A DNA stretch of 64,000 nucleotides, taken from NCBI GenBank assembly GCA_029215795.1, contig JARDYH010000002.1, forward strand, positions 16,051,001 to 16,115,000. Reading direction: 5' to 3'. Positions within the stretch are counted from its first letter, which is position 1. Each line of letters starts with the position of its first letter. The position numbers were made by a program, and so were the translations under genes. Origin of the DNA: Anniella stebbinsi. Lineage: Eukaryota; Chordata; Lepidosauria; Squamata; Anniellidae. The notes beneath the pieces were generated by a model. That model was not told the origin of the DNA, ran no database searches, and saw only the letters and a list, made by a program, of their open reading frames with translations. Positions 41,785-54,410 of this stretch are shown here, in pieces.

Positions 41785-41786
<2 letters not shown>
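41438..41786 (-). mobile_element. R4/Dong-like LINE ORF2 end, between TAA repeats
   Basis: The minus-strand frame (41788-41504) reads TYLINIAIPNDKNVVEKEEE then KRDKYTPLAMEIKEL and a VVILKTYSIVRKFL end. This resembles the C-terminal part of LINEs with a restriction-like endonuclease, including a (L/I)D/N-I-A-I-P strand and an EK..KY helix. (TAA)n lies on both sides, which fits R4/Dong elements, known to insert in TAA repeats. The clade call is an inference. The frame is open for 95 codons. Confidence 0.55.

Positions 41787-41828
<42 letters not shown>
41787..41828. repeat. (ATT)14 microsatellite
   Basis: Fourteen ATT units. It borders both the 3' tail of the LINE at 41830-42480 and the 5' side of the R4/Dong-like fragment. 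Confidence 0.95.
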
Positions 41829-41829
<1 letters not shown>

Positions 41830-42480
41830 CTTATCTGTTAAAAAGCCATCAGGGCAGTGTACAATGATTTAAAACAATAAAACTACAACCACAAACACAA
41901 GAACAGTAAAAACAGTAAAACCAAGAAAACATTAAGAACTACCTATTTTAAAAGGCTAAATTTGTAAAGATCAAGGGAGTGAGGGGAAATCGTAATTCTT
42001 GAGGAAGTGCATTACATGTTTGAAAGAACACAGGGAAAAGCCCTTTCACACATGCCCAACAAACAGGCATCTGTGGTAATAGTGCCCTCAAAAGAGCTTC
42101 TCCTGCAGATCTTAATACTCAGGTAGGTTTATCTCTTTGATAGCCAAGTCCTAAGCCATTTAGGACTTTAAAGGTTAAGACCAACACCTTGACTTGAGCC
42201 CAGAAAGCAAATGGCAAGCAGGGTGGAGCCTTTCAGGCCATAAATGTAATATGACCTCAATTCCATGCACTGGTTAGAAGCTTAGTGTGCACCAACTGAA
42301 GTTTCCGGACACTCTTTATCCCCCATGTACAGCACATATTGCAATAGTCTAAACGTGATTCAATCAAGGCATGGGTAATTTTTGCCAAGTCAGATTGATT
42401 CAGGAAGGATCACAGCTGGCACACTAAGCACACCTAGCAGTCCTTACTACCACCACCACCTGAAGATCCTGTGACAGGGT
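41829..42480 (-). mobile_element. L2-like LINE 3' portion
   Basis: The 3' end with AAGCCATCAGGGCAGTGTAC lies next to (TAA)n on the minus strand. Inside, CCTAAGCCATTTAGGACTTT matches the 8.13-kb block, and the minus strand at about 42.35 kb reads SRLDYCN followed by VRKLQLVHT, the polymerase thumb landmarks. Decayed. Confidence 0.65.
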
Positions 42481-43245
42481 AGGATCAAGTAGTACTCGCA
42501 AACTATGGACCTGTTCCACACAGATAAAGTTATAAGAATTCATTTATTGATACTTAATAAATATGTTCAAGGAAAATGTGTTAGTATGTATTTACTTATT
42601 TAGAAGTTTTATATCCTGCCTTTCAGTTGGGTGATCCTCGCTCACACACAAAGGCTATCTACGTTCAAATGCAACGGTAAGCCCGAATTCAGGGGAATCT
42701 TGGCTTTCCATTCCCGAGTTGCATGTTTGTGAACACCGCCTGTTCACTCTCACTTAGCTCCTCCCACCAGCAGGACAATGATGTTGCCTACTCGCAATCC
42801 TCCCAGGCTTCCAAACCACTCCTTCCATCTTTTCTTATTGTAGAAAACCCATTAAAGAGAAAAAGGCAGAATAGCTGCACATTGCCTTCTAATTAGGATC
42901 TCTAGGAGCCCTGCGTCTGAAACACTAAATGGCTAGAATATATGGTTTCTACCTACAACTATAGTTCATTCTAGATGTAACACCATAGTATAATTAAGGA
43001 AGCCTAAGTATGATTTGCAGTGGCATTTGAATTGGCAAACCATGGTTTGAAATTGACTGGCGAACCAGAACCAGAAACGTCATCTGAAGGGGATTTGAAA
43101 ACCATTGCTTGTGTTAACTGTGATTTTTAAGTGGCTAGACATAAATACGGGGGAAGGAAGAAGCTGGGGCACACGGCTGGCCCACCCACCCATGTTATGC
43201 CTCCATATGTTGAGTGAAGGTCTGAAGGAGTAACCTCATTTCTGC
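42481..43245. other. No gene recognised
   Basis: Foldback-type motifs (CAAACCATGGTTTG at about 43036-43049) occur. Nothing else was recognised. Confidence 0.4.
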
Positions 43246-43645
43246 TTTCATTTTTGATTTGCTCATCGATCCATGAATTAAAACTCCTCAAGACCCCTTC
43301 GCATTTCCATTGGGAATTGCACTCTATTACTTTAAGTACTACTCCATCAATTTCCAATAAGACCACTCCTTCAGTGGTACAACTTAATGAACAATTCGAT
43401 CTACTCCACATTAACATGGAATCTACATGTCACTGTTGCTCATGTCTCAAATTCTGGTATTCCACAGCTCGGAGAAGTAGTTGTACACTGATCCATGGTG
43501 ACCTCTGTAAGTCTTCTTTACAGGCATCGATTGAAAAGCATGAGGGAAGATTCCCAAAAGAATGAGAGTAGGAAAAAGAACATGGAACGAGCCTCAGGAA
43601 AAAGCCAAGATAGGATTTACAATGAATGTGGCGACCATGCAAATC
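43246..43645 (-). pseudogene. Possible decayed coding block, unrecognised
   Basis: One minus-strand frame runs about 130 codons from 43642 with a single stop, TGA at 43430-43432. The part before the stop has CKEDLQRSPWISVQLLLRAV. The part after has EGVVLLEIDGVVLKVIE and FNSWIDEQIKNES. The composition looks like folded protein. I do not recognise it. It may be an exon relic or an old transposon piece, or chance. Confidence 0.22.
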
Positions 43646-46412
43646 TGCCTAAGCTGACAAATATGGCCCTGAGTCTACTGCAGTTCCTGAGGCTTGCTTT
43701 TGTTCCCTTACTGCTAGGTACTAAAGATTGTCAAGTACAACTCAGCAATGAAAGTTTGATTACTGAATAATCAATTAATTGCAGCTGAGTCCATGAGCTG
43801 TTGCAGCTGAAAAGTATTTACTGGAGTCCAAGGAATGCTGTGTGCAAGCAGAAATTGCTTTGGCATACACTCAGCGAGGCTTTCTGATTTCCCCTTCCAG
43901 CTATATCTCCTCTGGAAGGTTGACTGTCTTTCAGAAATATGATTTTCCCCCTTTTGGGATTGGTGCATGGGACATCACTGGGAAGGAGAGTCAGAAAAGG
44001 TTTGATTCCCATGCAGTACCTTGGGTGTAGTCATTTTGATCCCAGTCATTGCATCTAAGTCGATAGGAGTTAATATAAAAGCTTTGATTGTAGTGCCTTC
44101 TCTTTGTGGGTGCTGCTTTGTATGTGCTTGTCATGATCACTGAACGATGGGCATGCAAGTATGACCGTAACTTATTTACTACTCTTCTGGAGCAAATTCC
44201 TGCATGTCAATTGGCTGTGGGAATTCAGCTTTTGGGGGCTTTTGTGAATCACAATGATAGTGTACAAGGGTGAGGTCACAAACATTCTAATAGTAAGCGT
44301 GTTTTATGTTTTAAAAACCCAGGATACGCTACAGCCTCCCAGTGAAAACACTGGCAGATCTCACATTATTTTTTCTATTGGATATGTGTTGCCTTGTGTT
44401 GTTATTTGTTGTTGTGTTATTCCACTACTACTGAATTAACATTTAGAATATTCAGCAGTCACATGTTCTTCTCCATTAACAATAAAAGATAATAGGCAGA
44501 ATCCAATGCTGCCCATGCACTACAGGGACCCACAGCTAGCACAACGGGAAGCCAGTCCTTCATAAAGCAAATAGAAAGAATGGGAAAACTCATTTCTGGA
44601 ATGGTGCAAGTCAACAGAACTCCATTGATTTATCCTGATTTGGAAATGAGCAGTTCCGTTAGTTTCGAGGTTGTTTCTGGAAGCGCTAGCTCCTGTTGTG
44701 TTAGCGGTAAGTCCCGTGGGGGCAACAAAACTAGTGGGCATGCAGTGGTAGTACTGGACACTGCCAAATGACTTTGAAACATAGCACTTGGAATTCTCTC
44801 ATGATGAATAATATATATTTGATGGTCAGCTTTTCCATCAAAATTAATGCCATGTTGACCTCCTTGACCCAAAACCCCCTGTAGTTTGAGGACAAAATCA
44901 CATTTGTAAGTTGATTTGTCAAGTAAATGAGAAAATGAGACAACATTTCAGTGCCATCTTGAAAAATGGTGGAAGGAGTACTCTGACAATTAAAATAACA
45001 TATTCTTTGAAATCCTTGACTTCGCAAACCTATAATTTGATACTAGACACAAGATAGTAACTTCTGTGGTTGACGAAAACTAGTGACCTAAAGAAAACTG
45101 TCCGCCATTTTAAAAATAACGCCTAAAATTTCACACAAGAATCAGAATGTCTACCCAAATTATTATGTTAATCCAATACTTCAAGATCACATATCAGCAG
45201 AGAAAATCACTGGACCTCATAATTTTTACGGGGGTATGTTATGGGGACTGGATCAAACTAGTGAGATGATCTTGTTTATGAATATTATTTCAGAGAAATA
45301 AAGTTTAAACACTATAGAGGAAAGGTTATGTTTTTTTAACAGTAAATGGAGCAAAAGAGAAACTGGATTCTGATTAATTAATCCAATGTTTCTTTTAAAA
45401 TTAATGCTTTCCAGAGTGTAGCACTGTTTTTATTTAACCCAACTTTGAATTGCCGCCTACAGAAGTTTGAGAGAGAAAGAGAGACTGTGCAACTGCACAA
45501 CCCTGCTGACTTCTTATAAAAAAGCCAGTTTTAAACTTGTTTACACTACTGATTCCAAATTAATTCAAGATGGTGGTAAGTTAAAGAAAAAGACCATAGC
45601 AGGGATTTTGATCAAAGAACTTATATTCAGCAATGTTTAGTTTTAATTGACCACTAATAAAGGAACTTTAGTTGCTCAATAGGTCTACATGTTAAAGAAA
45701 TAAAGAAGCCATTGAAATTTGTGCTATTCTGCATTTAGCAAAATTGTGGGAAGCAGTTCTCAAATTATTATTATTATTATTATTTAGGAATTATTAGGTA
45801 TATTAAATAATAGACCGAAAGCAATAGGCTAAAGCTGAAACTTTTCCAACTTGGTCTGGTGATATAACCTTGAAAATACAGTTTCCTCTGCTGTGAAATT
45901 CCAATTTTCTTTAAAGGCTGTGAAGTTATGCAATATGAAGTAATGGCAATGCAGATTCTCTTAATTAAACATGAATTGAGAACCTAAATGAAAATCCTAA
46001 CAGCTTACTTAATATGTGAAAATAATACCAACATTACAGTGTTCTACACAAACAGAAAACATTTATTTACAATCCCCATTTTCCTCGTTTTCACAATATC
46101 CTTCTGAAGGAGGTCGTTAATATGTCCATTTTACAGATGGGTGAACCAAAACTGATATATAGTGAAGCAGATCCAAGTTCAAAAGCTATACACTGTACAA
46201 AATGGCAACTAATGTACCGTAACAATAAATCTAGGTGCACAGTGAGAGCTAATAAGGGGGAAAACTTTGTAATAAGAATCTACCATTACAGGCAGCCTAA
46301 AAATAATTTTAAATAAATATTTTTTCAACTCTATGTTTAAATTTAAGTGACTGGTATATCAAGTACAAAACTCTTAAAGTGGTAAAAGAACTGCCTTATT
46401 GGAACAATACTG

Positions 46413-46448
<36 letters not shown>

Positions 46449-48650
46449 AGACACCAAAATGTATTTCAACACAAAAGATACCATCACACTATGCAGTGAG
46501 TAGCATTGAAGCTTTACAGTTCCATAAGGTCATCATTCTCTTTGATGAGGGGTATACTAGTGGCCTCAACATGCACTACATTTTATCCTAATGACTTTTG
46601 GCAACAAACTACTGCATTTCATACAATTGTGTTTAATGAAGACCATATTTTTTTAGCTTCCTGCCAATGCTCATTATAACATGCTTTCTTTTCTTCTTTT
46701 TTTTGAATTTTGTGATGCAATAACTAGCTATATGAAACCAAAATATTAATGCAAATTGGCATTTCTAAGTTTAAAGTGGTGTTTTGCATAACAGGAACCA
46801 AACATCAGGAAAGCTGAAAGGGTATACACAACAGAAATGACTCTTAACACCATAATTATTACAGGAAGAAATGATGGGTTGTGCATGGCATTATGGGACC
46901 CAGGATAAAGCATCTGCCAGTTGGTGACACTGTTATCTCCTGATACTCAGTGTTCATATCTTATTATAAAAGAGGCTGTCTGAAAAATACTCAGTGCTCA
47001 TTTGAACTGATAAACATTATAAAAAAATAAAAGGGGATAAGGCTACCAAATGGAAGTTCATGGCTTCAAAATGGGAGGGCTTTGTATAAATCCTACTGAC
47101 CTTACTCAGAAGTTATAAGACCCATTACAATACTCTGACACCTACAATGAAATATTAACTGTATAAGCTATGAGCCTCAGGCCAAATGAAGGTTATTACT
47201 AGTCCAATTATATGGGCTGCACTAACTTTAGAGTCTGCGCTATTATGAATGAAGTGTTATCCCACCTATGTAGTGTATGGAGCAGAACATAACTTGTATT
47301 TATTTATTTACTGAAAAAGTTATTAATTTTCATATTACATCTATTTATCAATACAAATAATGATAGAGAAGAACTATAGATACACTAAAATTCCTAATCA
47401 CTTAAATTGTCCCCAATAGTAAATAACGTTGTATTGAATCCTGAACTTTCCCATTCTAATAAAGAGACTCCATTTTTCAATTGAAAATATTTACTAATCT
47501 TCCCTCTCTGAACTCTAATCATTATTAGAACCCGTATCTCATACACCAATTGTCAATCACTATATATATATCACTATATATATATATATATAATTTAACA
47601 GTGCATCTTTACTCAGAAGCTAGCCCCCTTGTGTTAAGTGGGCCTTACTGCCTTGTAAGCCTGTTGAGGTCTGCAAACTAAATGTAGCTTTTGAGCACAA
47701 CTGTCCTGACCACGGCATGCAAAGCATTGCAAGAAGTACGGCACACTGAAAAGAACTCTTGAGTCTGAGTCCGCATCCTGTTCTGAGAGCAATAGATGCA
47801 TGGAACTATCCTTACCTTGGATGGCCCGGGCTGGCTCTGTTCCTACAAAGTAAGACACAGCCTCCCCATGCACTTCTCGGCCACACATCCATTTTTGATG
47901 GCATTAAAGATCTGTACACCCATAGTGGTGTTGTTCCCATAGACACCCTTTGGCTCGGAAAGCACATGGCAAGAACGTCCTTACTGAGAGAAGATTTTAC
48001 TGGAAGGGGACCCCATGCTGACAGAAGAGGGTCTCCTGTCTGGGTTTAACAGCCCCCATCAAGTCCTAAACATATATCTTAGCTGTGTCCCAGGAAGAAG
48101 CTGAGAAAGAATAGGAAGTGTAGCCCTTCCATCACCTGGATCTAGCAATCACACACTTGTTGTTGAACCCATGTGCCTATTGCACACTATCTAATTGATC
48201 CCCTCTTGCTTTCTGCCATACCCCATGAGCTTTGCAATACAACTGCCTCAATAAGTACTGAACCCATAACCAGCACAGAACTGAACAAGATATGGGATGT
48301 TTCCCCCCCTGGGCTAGCATGGGGAATGGGGAAAGAGCTACATGCCTAACTGTTTAATGCCACATGGAGAAGCTGCACTGTGTGCTGTGGTTCTGAATGA
48401 ATAGGTCAACTAACAGACACTGAATAGGAGTATAAACTTAAGCAGTGGATAAAGATTATTCAGCAAATAAACACACAATAGTAGCATTTTATAGGAAGGG
48501 GGCACCTTCCCCTCTCATGTGGGGAAAGATCATTCATATATACATGTACATTGCACACCACTTGGTACTCGCAGCTTGCTCGACTTCTGAATGGAAAGAG
48601 CAGGAAGAATTGAGATATTATCTGTGCTACACATGAATGCTGGTAGTGAA
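43646..48650. other. No gene supported; simple repeats
   Basis: AT-rich DNA. Contents: (ATT)n at about 45764-45784, (GT)n at 46416-46446, and AT runs at 47562-47592. A frame at 47888-47634 (minus strand) contains a donor-like CCAAG/GTAAGG but no recognisable protein. The stretch 47290-47560 may be an old L1 3' UTR, not proven. Confidence 0.35.
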
Positions 48651-48752
48651 CACTAGAGGCATTCAAGAGGCAGCTGGACAGCCATCTGTCAGGTATGCTT
48701 TAAGGTGGATTCCTGCACTGGGTTGGACTTGATGGCCTTATAGGCTCTAATA
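48651..48752 (+). mobile_element. CR1 LINE fragment
   Basis: CACTAGAGGCATTCAAGAGG through GATGGCCTTATAGGCTC matches the CR1 3' end, with a small deletion relative to 37384-37567 (GAGCAGGG missing). Confidence 0.8.
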
Positions 48753-48940
48753 TAGAAATCTAATATAGAAATCTAAACTTGTCTTTTTACAGTCCCTTTG
48801 TCTGCAATGTAATTTCCCAGGTCACCTTTCCTAAACAGAAGTTGGTTGGACAGGAATGAATTTAAAGACCTGCCCTTGATCCCATGCAAGTTAAGGACAA
48901 AACTGTACCACATTGAATGATGTAGAATCGAACATTTACT

Positions 48941-49745
48941 TTTTATTTATTTGGAAGCCACCTTTCCAGGCAAAGTCAACTTAAGGCAATGAACAATATA
49001 CAAGTATAAAAGTAAAAATACAATAATATAATAATAAGATTTTAAAATTCAGAAAAGCAGAAAGGCCAATACATCTCAATATAATGCAGCCAGTATTAAA
49101 AAAAATAGCCAGAGCCATAGAAATAAAACAAAAATAAACAAGCAGCATAACCAATAAATCACATCAATTAAGCCATTCAAAGCAGGTGGATTTTCAAAGT
49201 CTTTTCAAATGCTGCAGAGGGGGTAACTGCACATCCCTTGGAACAGAGTCCAATAAAACTGGGCCACTACTAGGAAGGCCCTGTCCCTAGCGCCTACCAA
49301 TCTAACAAATCTTAGAGGCAGGCAGTAGTGTAGCTAGGTAATTTCAGCTCCTGCACTTATTGGTATTATGGTGGCTGTGGCGGGGGGTGGGCGTGTTAGA
49401 CAGGCCATATTATTACTTCAGTTGTGACGCAAATGGCTATTTATCTTCTCCCCCATCATTGTCCTTGGTCACGATTTAATGCTTTAAAACTGATTCTAGA
49501 TTCCTGACAAATTAAGAGCAAAAACAAAACCAAAATAATTTGTGTGCCATCAATGATAAAAAGGCAGGCTAACGCGCAAGTCCTCTGACACTGATCTTAA
49601 AGCAGGACAGGCTCATGTAGGCCCACAAGGTCCTTCAAATAACACGCCCCCAAAGCATTTGGGGTTTTAAAGCCCCCAAAACCAGTACTTTGAAATGGGC
49701 CCAGAAATGCACCAGTAACCACTGCAAGAGATAATTTATACAATT
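48941..49745 (-). mobile_element. LINE (L2-like) 3' portion
   Basis: Starts with a TTTTTATTTATTTGG tail and ACCTTTCCAGGCAAAGTCAA, a LINE 3' end. At 49.6-49.73 kb the minus strand reads a degraded HWLP..FKVLVLGALK region. Frames are broken. Confidence 0.55.
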
Positions 49746-50164
49746 AGAATTGTTTGTAAAAACTCCCATGCACTGCATATTCTGTAGCATGCCAAGGTTT
49801 CTCCCTGCAGGTAGATAGCAACTTAATTTTTCAATTTCATTTTCTTACTGGAAAACTATATGTATTTAGGAAAAAAGTGAACCTTATGACTGACTAGTCC
49901 AATGTGTTAGAAAGGTAAACAAAACTTAGTCACAATGCAAGCAATTGTTGTGAAGTAAGAGAAAGGTTAAAATGATCAAAATTCTGCAAGTTGTTCTCAC
50001 CCCTACAGGGATAATTGTGACCAGCCGAAGAGAAAGGAATGTTGTTTTCAGCAGTATGTTTAAAGTATCACTGGCCAAGATCAAGCAAATACAAATATAC
50101 ATTTGAAACACACATATAACTTTGCCTGATAGCTTAAATTTATGCACATGAGGTGGGAAATGTG

Positions 50165-50288
50165 TGTGTCTCCCCATATGTTGTTTGACTACAACTCCCA
50201 TCATCCATCACCACTGGCTATGCTAGCTAGGCCTGATGGAAACTATTGTCCAGCGACATCTGGAGGAACCCACAACCCCTGCTGTAAA
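50165..50288. repeat. hAT-like MITE copy
   Basis: GACTACAACTCCCATCATCC, GGCTATGCTAGCTAGGCCTG and CGACATCTGGAGGAACC in order match the family at 20172-20305. Confidence 0.65.
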
Positions 50289-51014
50289 TAATAACTGTGA
50301 AACCAACCAAGTATATTAGCATTTCTATCGACGTCACATTTTGTCACATTGGCTAACATTTACTGATCACTTAACCATCGTCCTCTCCCCTCCACCACGG
50401 TCAGCACGAATTCCCCCCTTCTTTCCCTTTTCAGCATTAAGCATGGTATAACATTTTATCTGCATTGAAGTCAACACTAACCATGTTTAGGTTTAAACCA
50501 GCATTAGAAGAAAGTTTGCAAAGCCCGTTTAAAGGTAAAACCATGGATGGTGTCAATCTGGTGCGAGTGTAATAGAATTCATACTGAACATGAGACGGAG
50601 GAATTCATGCAGAAGAGGGGAGGAGGAAAAGGAGGGAACCTACACAGTGCTCTTGATCTCTCAACCATGGTTAACAATTCTGGAAATGTTACGTCTACAT
50701 TCGGGTACTATGTTTGAGATTGTAGGGTTGCAATCCGATAAGTACTAATGTAGTATGAAAAGTATAAACACTTGGTATCTAATCCAGAGTGTTCCTCACC
50801 ATAGCATGAGACAAAGTAGAATATAAGCTATTATTGCATATACATATGGCATAATTTACAGATACATAATACTGTTCTAGCAGGCTCCAGTAGCTCTTTT
50901 GGCATTGGCTTAGTATGCTGAATAAATACATCATGGCATACTTTAAAACTTCACTGGCAAGAATAACTGCTTCTTTTTAGGTTTTCTAGTCTGCTTGACA
51001 CTATGCCCTCTTTG

Positions 51015-51386
51015 ATGTGCAGAGCAACAACTCCAGGATCTCTTCTCGATCATCTCAGAGTGCAGGACACAGAATAATGGGGTCAAGTTACAGGAAGCCA
51101 GATTCCGGCTGGTCATCAGGAAAAACTTCGTGACTGTTAGAATCATAGAATAGTAGAGTTGAAAGGGGCCTATAAGACCATTGAGTCCAACCCTCTGCTC
51201 AATGCAGTACAACAATGGAACCAATTACCTACGGAGGTAGTGGGCTCTCCCACACTAGAGGCCTTCAAGAGGCAGCTGGACAACCATCTGTCAGAGATGT
51301 TTAAAGTGGATTCCTGCATTGAGCAGGGGGTTGGACTCGATAGCCTTATAGCCCCCTTCCATCTCTACTATTCTATGACTCTATAA
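51015..51386 (+). mobile_element. CR1 LINE 3' end with an inverted internal piece
   Basis: The CR1 ORF2 end starts near CTCTTTGATGTGCAG and runs through CCAGATTCCGGCTGG to GTGACTGTTAG (51140). It resumes at GCAGTACAACAATGGAACC (51204) and ends in TACTATTCTATGACTCTATA. The C-terminus reads QQWNQLPTEVVGSPTLEAF then KRQLDNHL. Between lies an inverted 63-bp CR1 tip. Confidence 0.85.
51141..51203 (-). mobile_element. Inverted CR1 3' tip inside CR1
   Basis: AATCATAGAATAGTAGAGTT through CTCTGCTCAAT is the reverse complement of the CR1 end found 100-180 bp downstream. The host CR1 reads through cleanly if it is removed. Confidence 0.75.
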
Positions 51387-51583
51387 CCTTCAGATATGCT
51401 ACTTTCTGGTATTCAAATAGGATTTATATTTTTCAAAACTTGCCAACATTTTGGGGGAAAGGGGGGGGGGTAGGAATGCTCCTCTTGTGGCATAAGCTTC
51501 ACAATCCTTGAGACACCCAAGAGAGGAGTGCTTTGTTTTTGTGCTTTAGTAAATCCATGCTAAAAGTAGTTTCTCTTATTAAG

Positions 51584-51640
51584 GCTGCAATCCTTTGCAC
51601 TCACTTACGGTAAGGTGAATTCAGTGGGACTTTAATTCCA
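51584..51640. repeat. Small palindromic MITE fragment
   Basis: GCTGCAATCCTTTGCACTCA then GAATTCAGTGGGACTT: half of the 95-bp palindrome. Confidence 0.5.
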
Positions 51641-53754
51641 GTTAAATATGCTTCTACAACTGCCCAAAGTGTTCTCTTCACTAACAACCAACAGATCACC
51701 ATGTTCCTATTCTAATTACTTAGTTACCATACAGAGAAAGGAGAAGATAGTATGGTGATGATACAAAATCAGTCAAATACAGATGAAGACTACAAAGGAT
51801 TAAACAGTAGTTCACAATGCTAAGTGAATGAATTAGAAAAATAATAGATGAAATTTAATGTTCCTTAGCAGCAGCAGCGGTAACACAATCCCATGTGATC
51901 AAGCATATTGCCATTGATATTTATGAATAATATATACTATTATTAACCAGGAGCCATGATCCCGTTTGGTAATGCTAAATCATCGTTTAGCACCATGACC
52001 ATATTTGCATATTATGCTAAACCACAAATCTTGGCTTAATAAACCAGAATATGCATGAGTGGCATGCACTCGCTTGCAACCCCTAGCACTTCTCCCTTCA
52101 TGTGAGCAGCAAAATAAGCAATGATTTACCACTTAATCATAGCTTCCTGTGACATGCAAATCAGGAACTATGGTTAAATGCTTGTAAGCAAGCCAGGTTT
52201 GGAATCCAGCTTTAAACCCGGTTTAAATTTGGATTACGAATGCTACCTTATCTGCAATCATTTAAGCTATGTTTAAGTGTTTGTTAACATGCTTCCATGA
52301 AGAGAGGAGAAAAGCCAGGTGCAAACCACTCATGCATATTCTATTTTATTAAGCCAGGATGTTTGGCTTAGCTTTACATGCAAACCAGCTTTATGTGAAT
52401 GAGCTGAACTGAGCCTTCAGGGGAGGGGGGAGGTCACATGATCCCCATTCTCTTACCTCCACTGGTGCAGCCAGAAGAAGATCAGAAGCATTTGCTTCCT
52501 GTTTTGAACTAAGAACAATTTATTGTTACTGCTAATGGGGGAAGGACTCTGGTAAGTTTAAATTAAAACTATGATTTGAGGAAACGAGCTAGGATCAAAC
52601 TATATTTTATTACATTGGGTTGTTAATAAATCATAATTTAAACTAACTGGAGTTCTCCCCAGTTTGGATATAACCCAAATGAATAGGATGTACACTGTGG
52701 AGACCCTACGGATATACTTATTTAAAGCACTGATACAACACATTGTAACATGCGAAAGCTAGGAAACTACTGGAAAAGGAATATTAAAATTCCTGGACTG
52801 GAATCCAATATTATGGCCCAAATTAGCCTTACATGTGAACTAATGCCAGCTCTACAAGTATACCTTATTAAGACACCATGCATATTCTACAAGTGTCCAC
52901 AGAAGTCATGGGGTGTAAGCAATGTTCATTATCAAAGGAAATTTGAAACGACCAGTCATTCACAACAAACAAACTCTGTCTACTTTATAAGTTCAGAGCA
53001 CTATGGAAACACAGCATCCCTTCACTGCACGAAGAACAAAACTAGCCACTGCCACTACCCAAGAATAATTTTTTCAGTGTGTTCCAGAGACACTTTTGCA
53101 AGCAGGATACATTACAAATAAGGAAGTGCATGTATAATTGGGTTTCCTCTGGAGATTGGGTGAAGGTCTCCTTGACTGATTTAATCTGAAAGTGGTTCAT
53201 ACAGTAACATCTCCTCCTACCTGTTTGACCATCCCCTTAGGCAAATGACAAGACCAGTCACTCAAGTCTTGAAACACACTGTATTAAACCCCTGCCTTTT
53301 AATTATATATCCATTTAGATCAATCATTATCTTTCCCATATTTTTAAGTTATTTTTTCTTATTTGTTTACTGCAGCCCACTATAGTGATGAAAATAATGT
53401 GCACTTTTTAAACTAAAGCCTTTGTACATTTGACGTACAGTCTCAATGCTATCTAACATTTTAGTGCATAGGTATATTTTAAAGAGATTATATACAAACT
53501 TCCCTACTTTTTAAAAAGATAGCAAATGGTCGTTTAAGTGACCCTAGATTTACTGTGAACCCTGGCAGTCAAAAACTGTTGACCTATATTGCATGGAAAC
53601 TGCAAAATGGATTCTGTGAATTGGACCAAATTTAGCACACTGAAGGATTAATATCAGTGGCTGTAATATCCAATATAGTTATATGCACTTAAATGTACAA
53701 ATTAGCATAAAATGCTTCTCAGTTTTGTTGTTAGCTCCATTAGATGTAGTATAA
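51641..53754. other. No gene recognised
   Basis: Foldback-type motifs (GCTAAACCA/TGGCTTAATAA) occur at about 51.98-52.4 kb. A 123-codon plus-strand frame at 52750-53121 has mixed composition but no motif, and its Lys/Ser/His richness does not support a gene. Confidence 0.35.
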
Positions 53755-53850
53755 ATTAATTAATTAATTTAAAAAATTGTATCCCGCTCTATATCATTGG
53801 GATCTCAGGGCAGCGTACAGATGAAATCAGGACATAAATGTTTTTAGCTT
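53755..53850 (-). mobile_element. LINE 3' tip
   Basis: TTGTATCCCGCTCTATATCA followed by CTCAGGGCAGCGTACAGAT is the reversed 3' end of a LINE, with TAATTAATTAATT beside it. Confidence 0.5.
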
Positions 53851-53869
53851 CATGTTGGAGTGTGACCTA

Positions 53870-54017
53870 TTTGTTGATTTAAAACACTTATTTATTATGT
53901 GAATGGTTTTATACTTCATATAATTTTTTAGTGGTTTTTAATTTTTGTGAGCTTCCCCGAGAGTTTTGGCTATGGGGCGATATAGAAATGTAATAAATGA
54001 AATAAAATAAAATATAC
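53870..54017 (+). mobile_element. L2-like LINE 3' UTR end
   Basis: CCCGAGAGTTTTGGCTATGG then GCGATATAGAAATGTAATAA and an AAATAAAATAAAA tail: a diverged member of the GAGAGCTTCGGC family. Confidence 0.7.
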
Positions 54018-54410
54018 CAATCTTCATTCAGTTTATTTGTAGAAGGGGGTTCTTTAGTTGCACTACATATTTCTTAAAAGGATTGTTAGACTGGAGGTAG
54101 TTATCTTTTGCCTCTTAAATATTTTGTACGGTACCCAGAAGTACCCAGACACTGGTAAAAGTAATAACAATAATAACAACAACAGGTAATAATACATATC
54201 ATTAAGGGCCCCTTGCATCAAATACTAAAATCAAGGTCAGTTTTCAATGCATTAATTTGGTTAAATCATTATCTCTCAGTTTAACGTACTTATGAGTTGT
54301 TATAAGGACAAAATAACTCAATGAATGCTCCCCTGAACAGGTTTGAGGAAAAATAAACAAAACAATAATAGGCTAGATACATATCTGATAGACAAATAGT
54401 GAGATAGTAA

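Noticed and set aside
47634..48049. Opposed frames of 84 and 96 codons with a GTAAGG donor-like site
   Set aside because: Only one splice-like signal is present and upstream in-frame stops close the frame. Too weak to call an exon.
52750..53121. 123-codon plus-strand open frame
   Set aside because: No recognisable motif and no splice or start context. Consistent with chance in AT-rich DNA.
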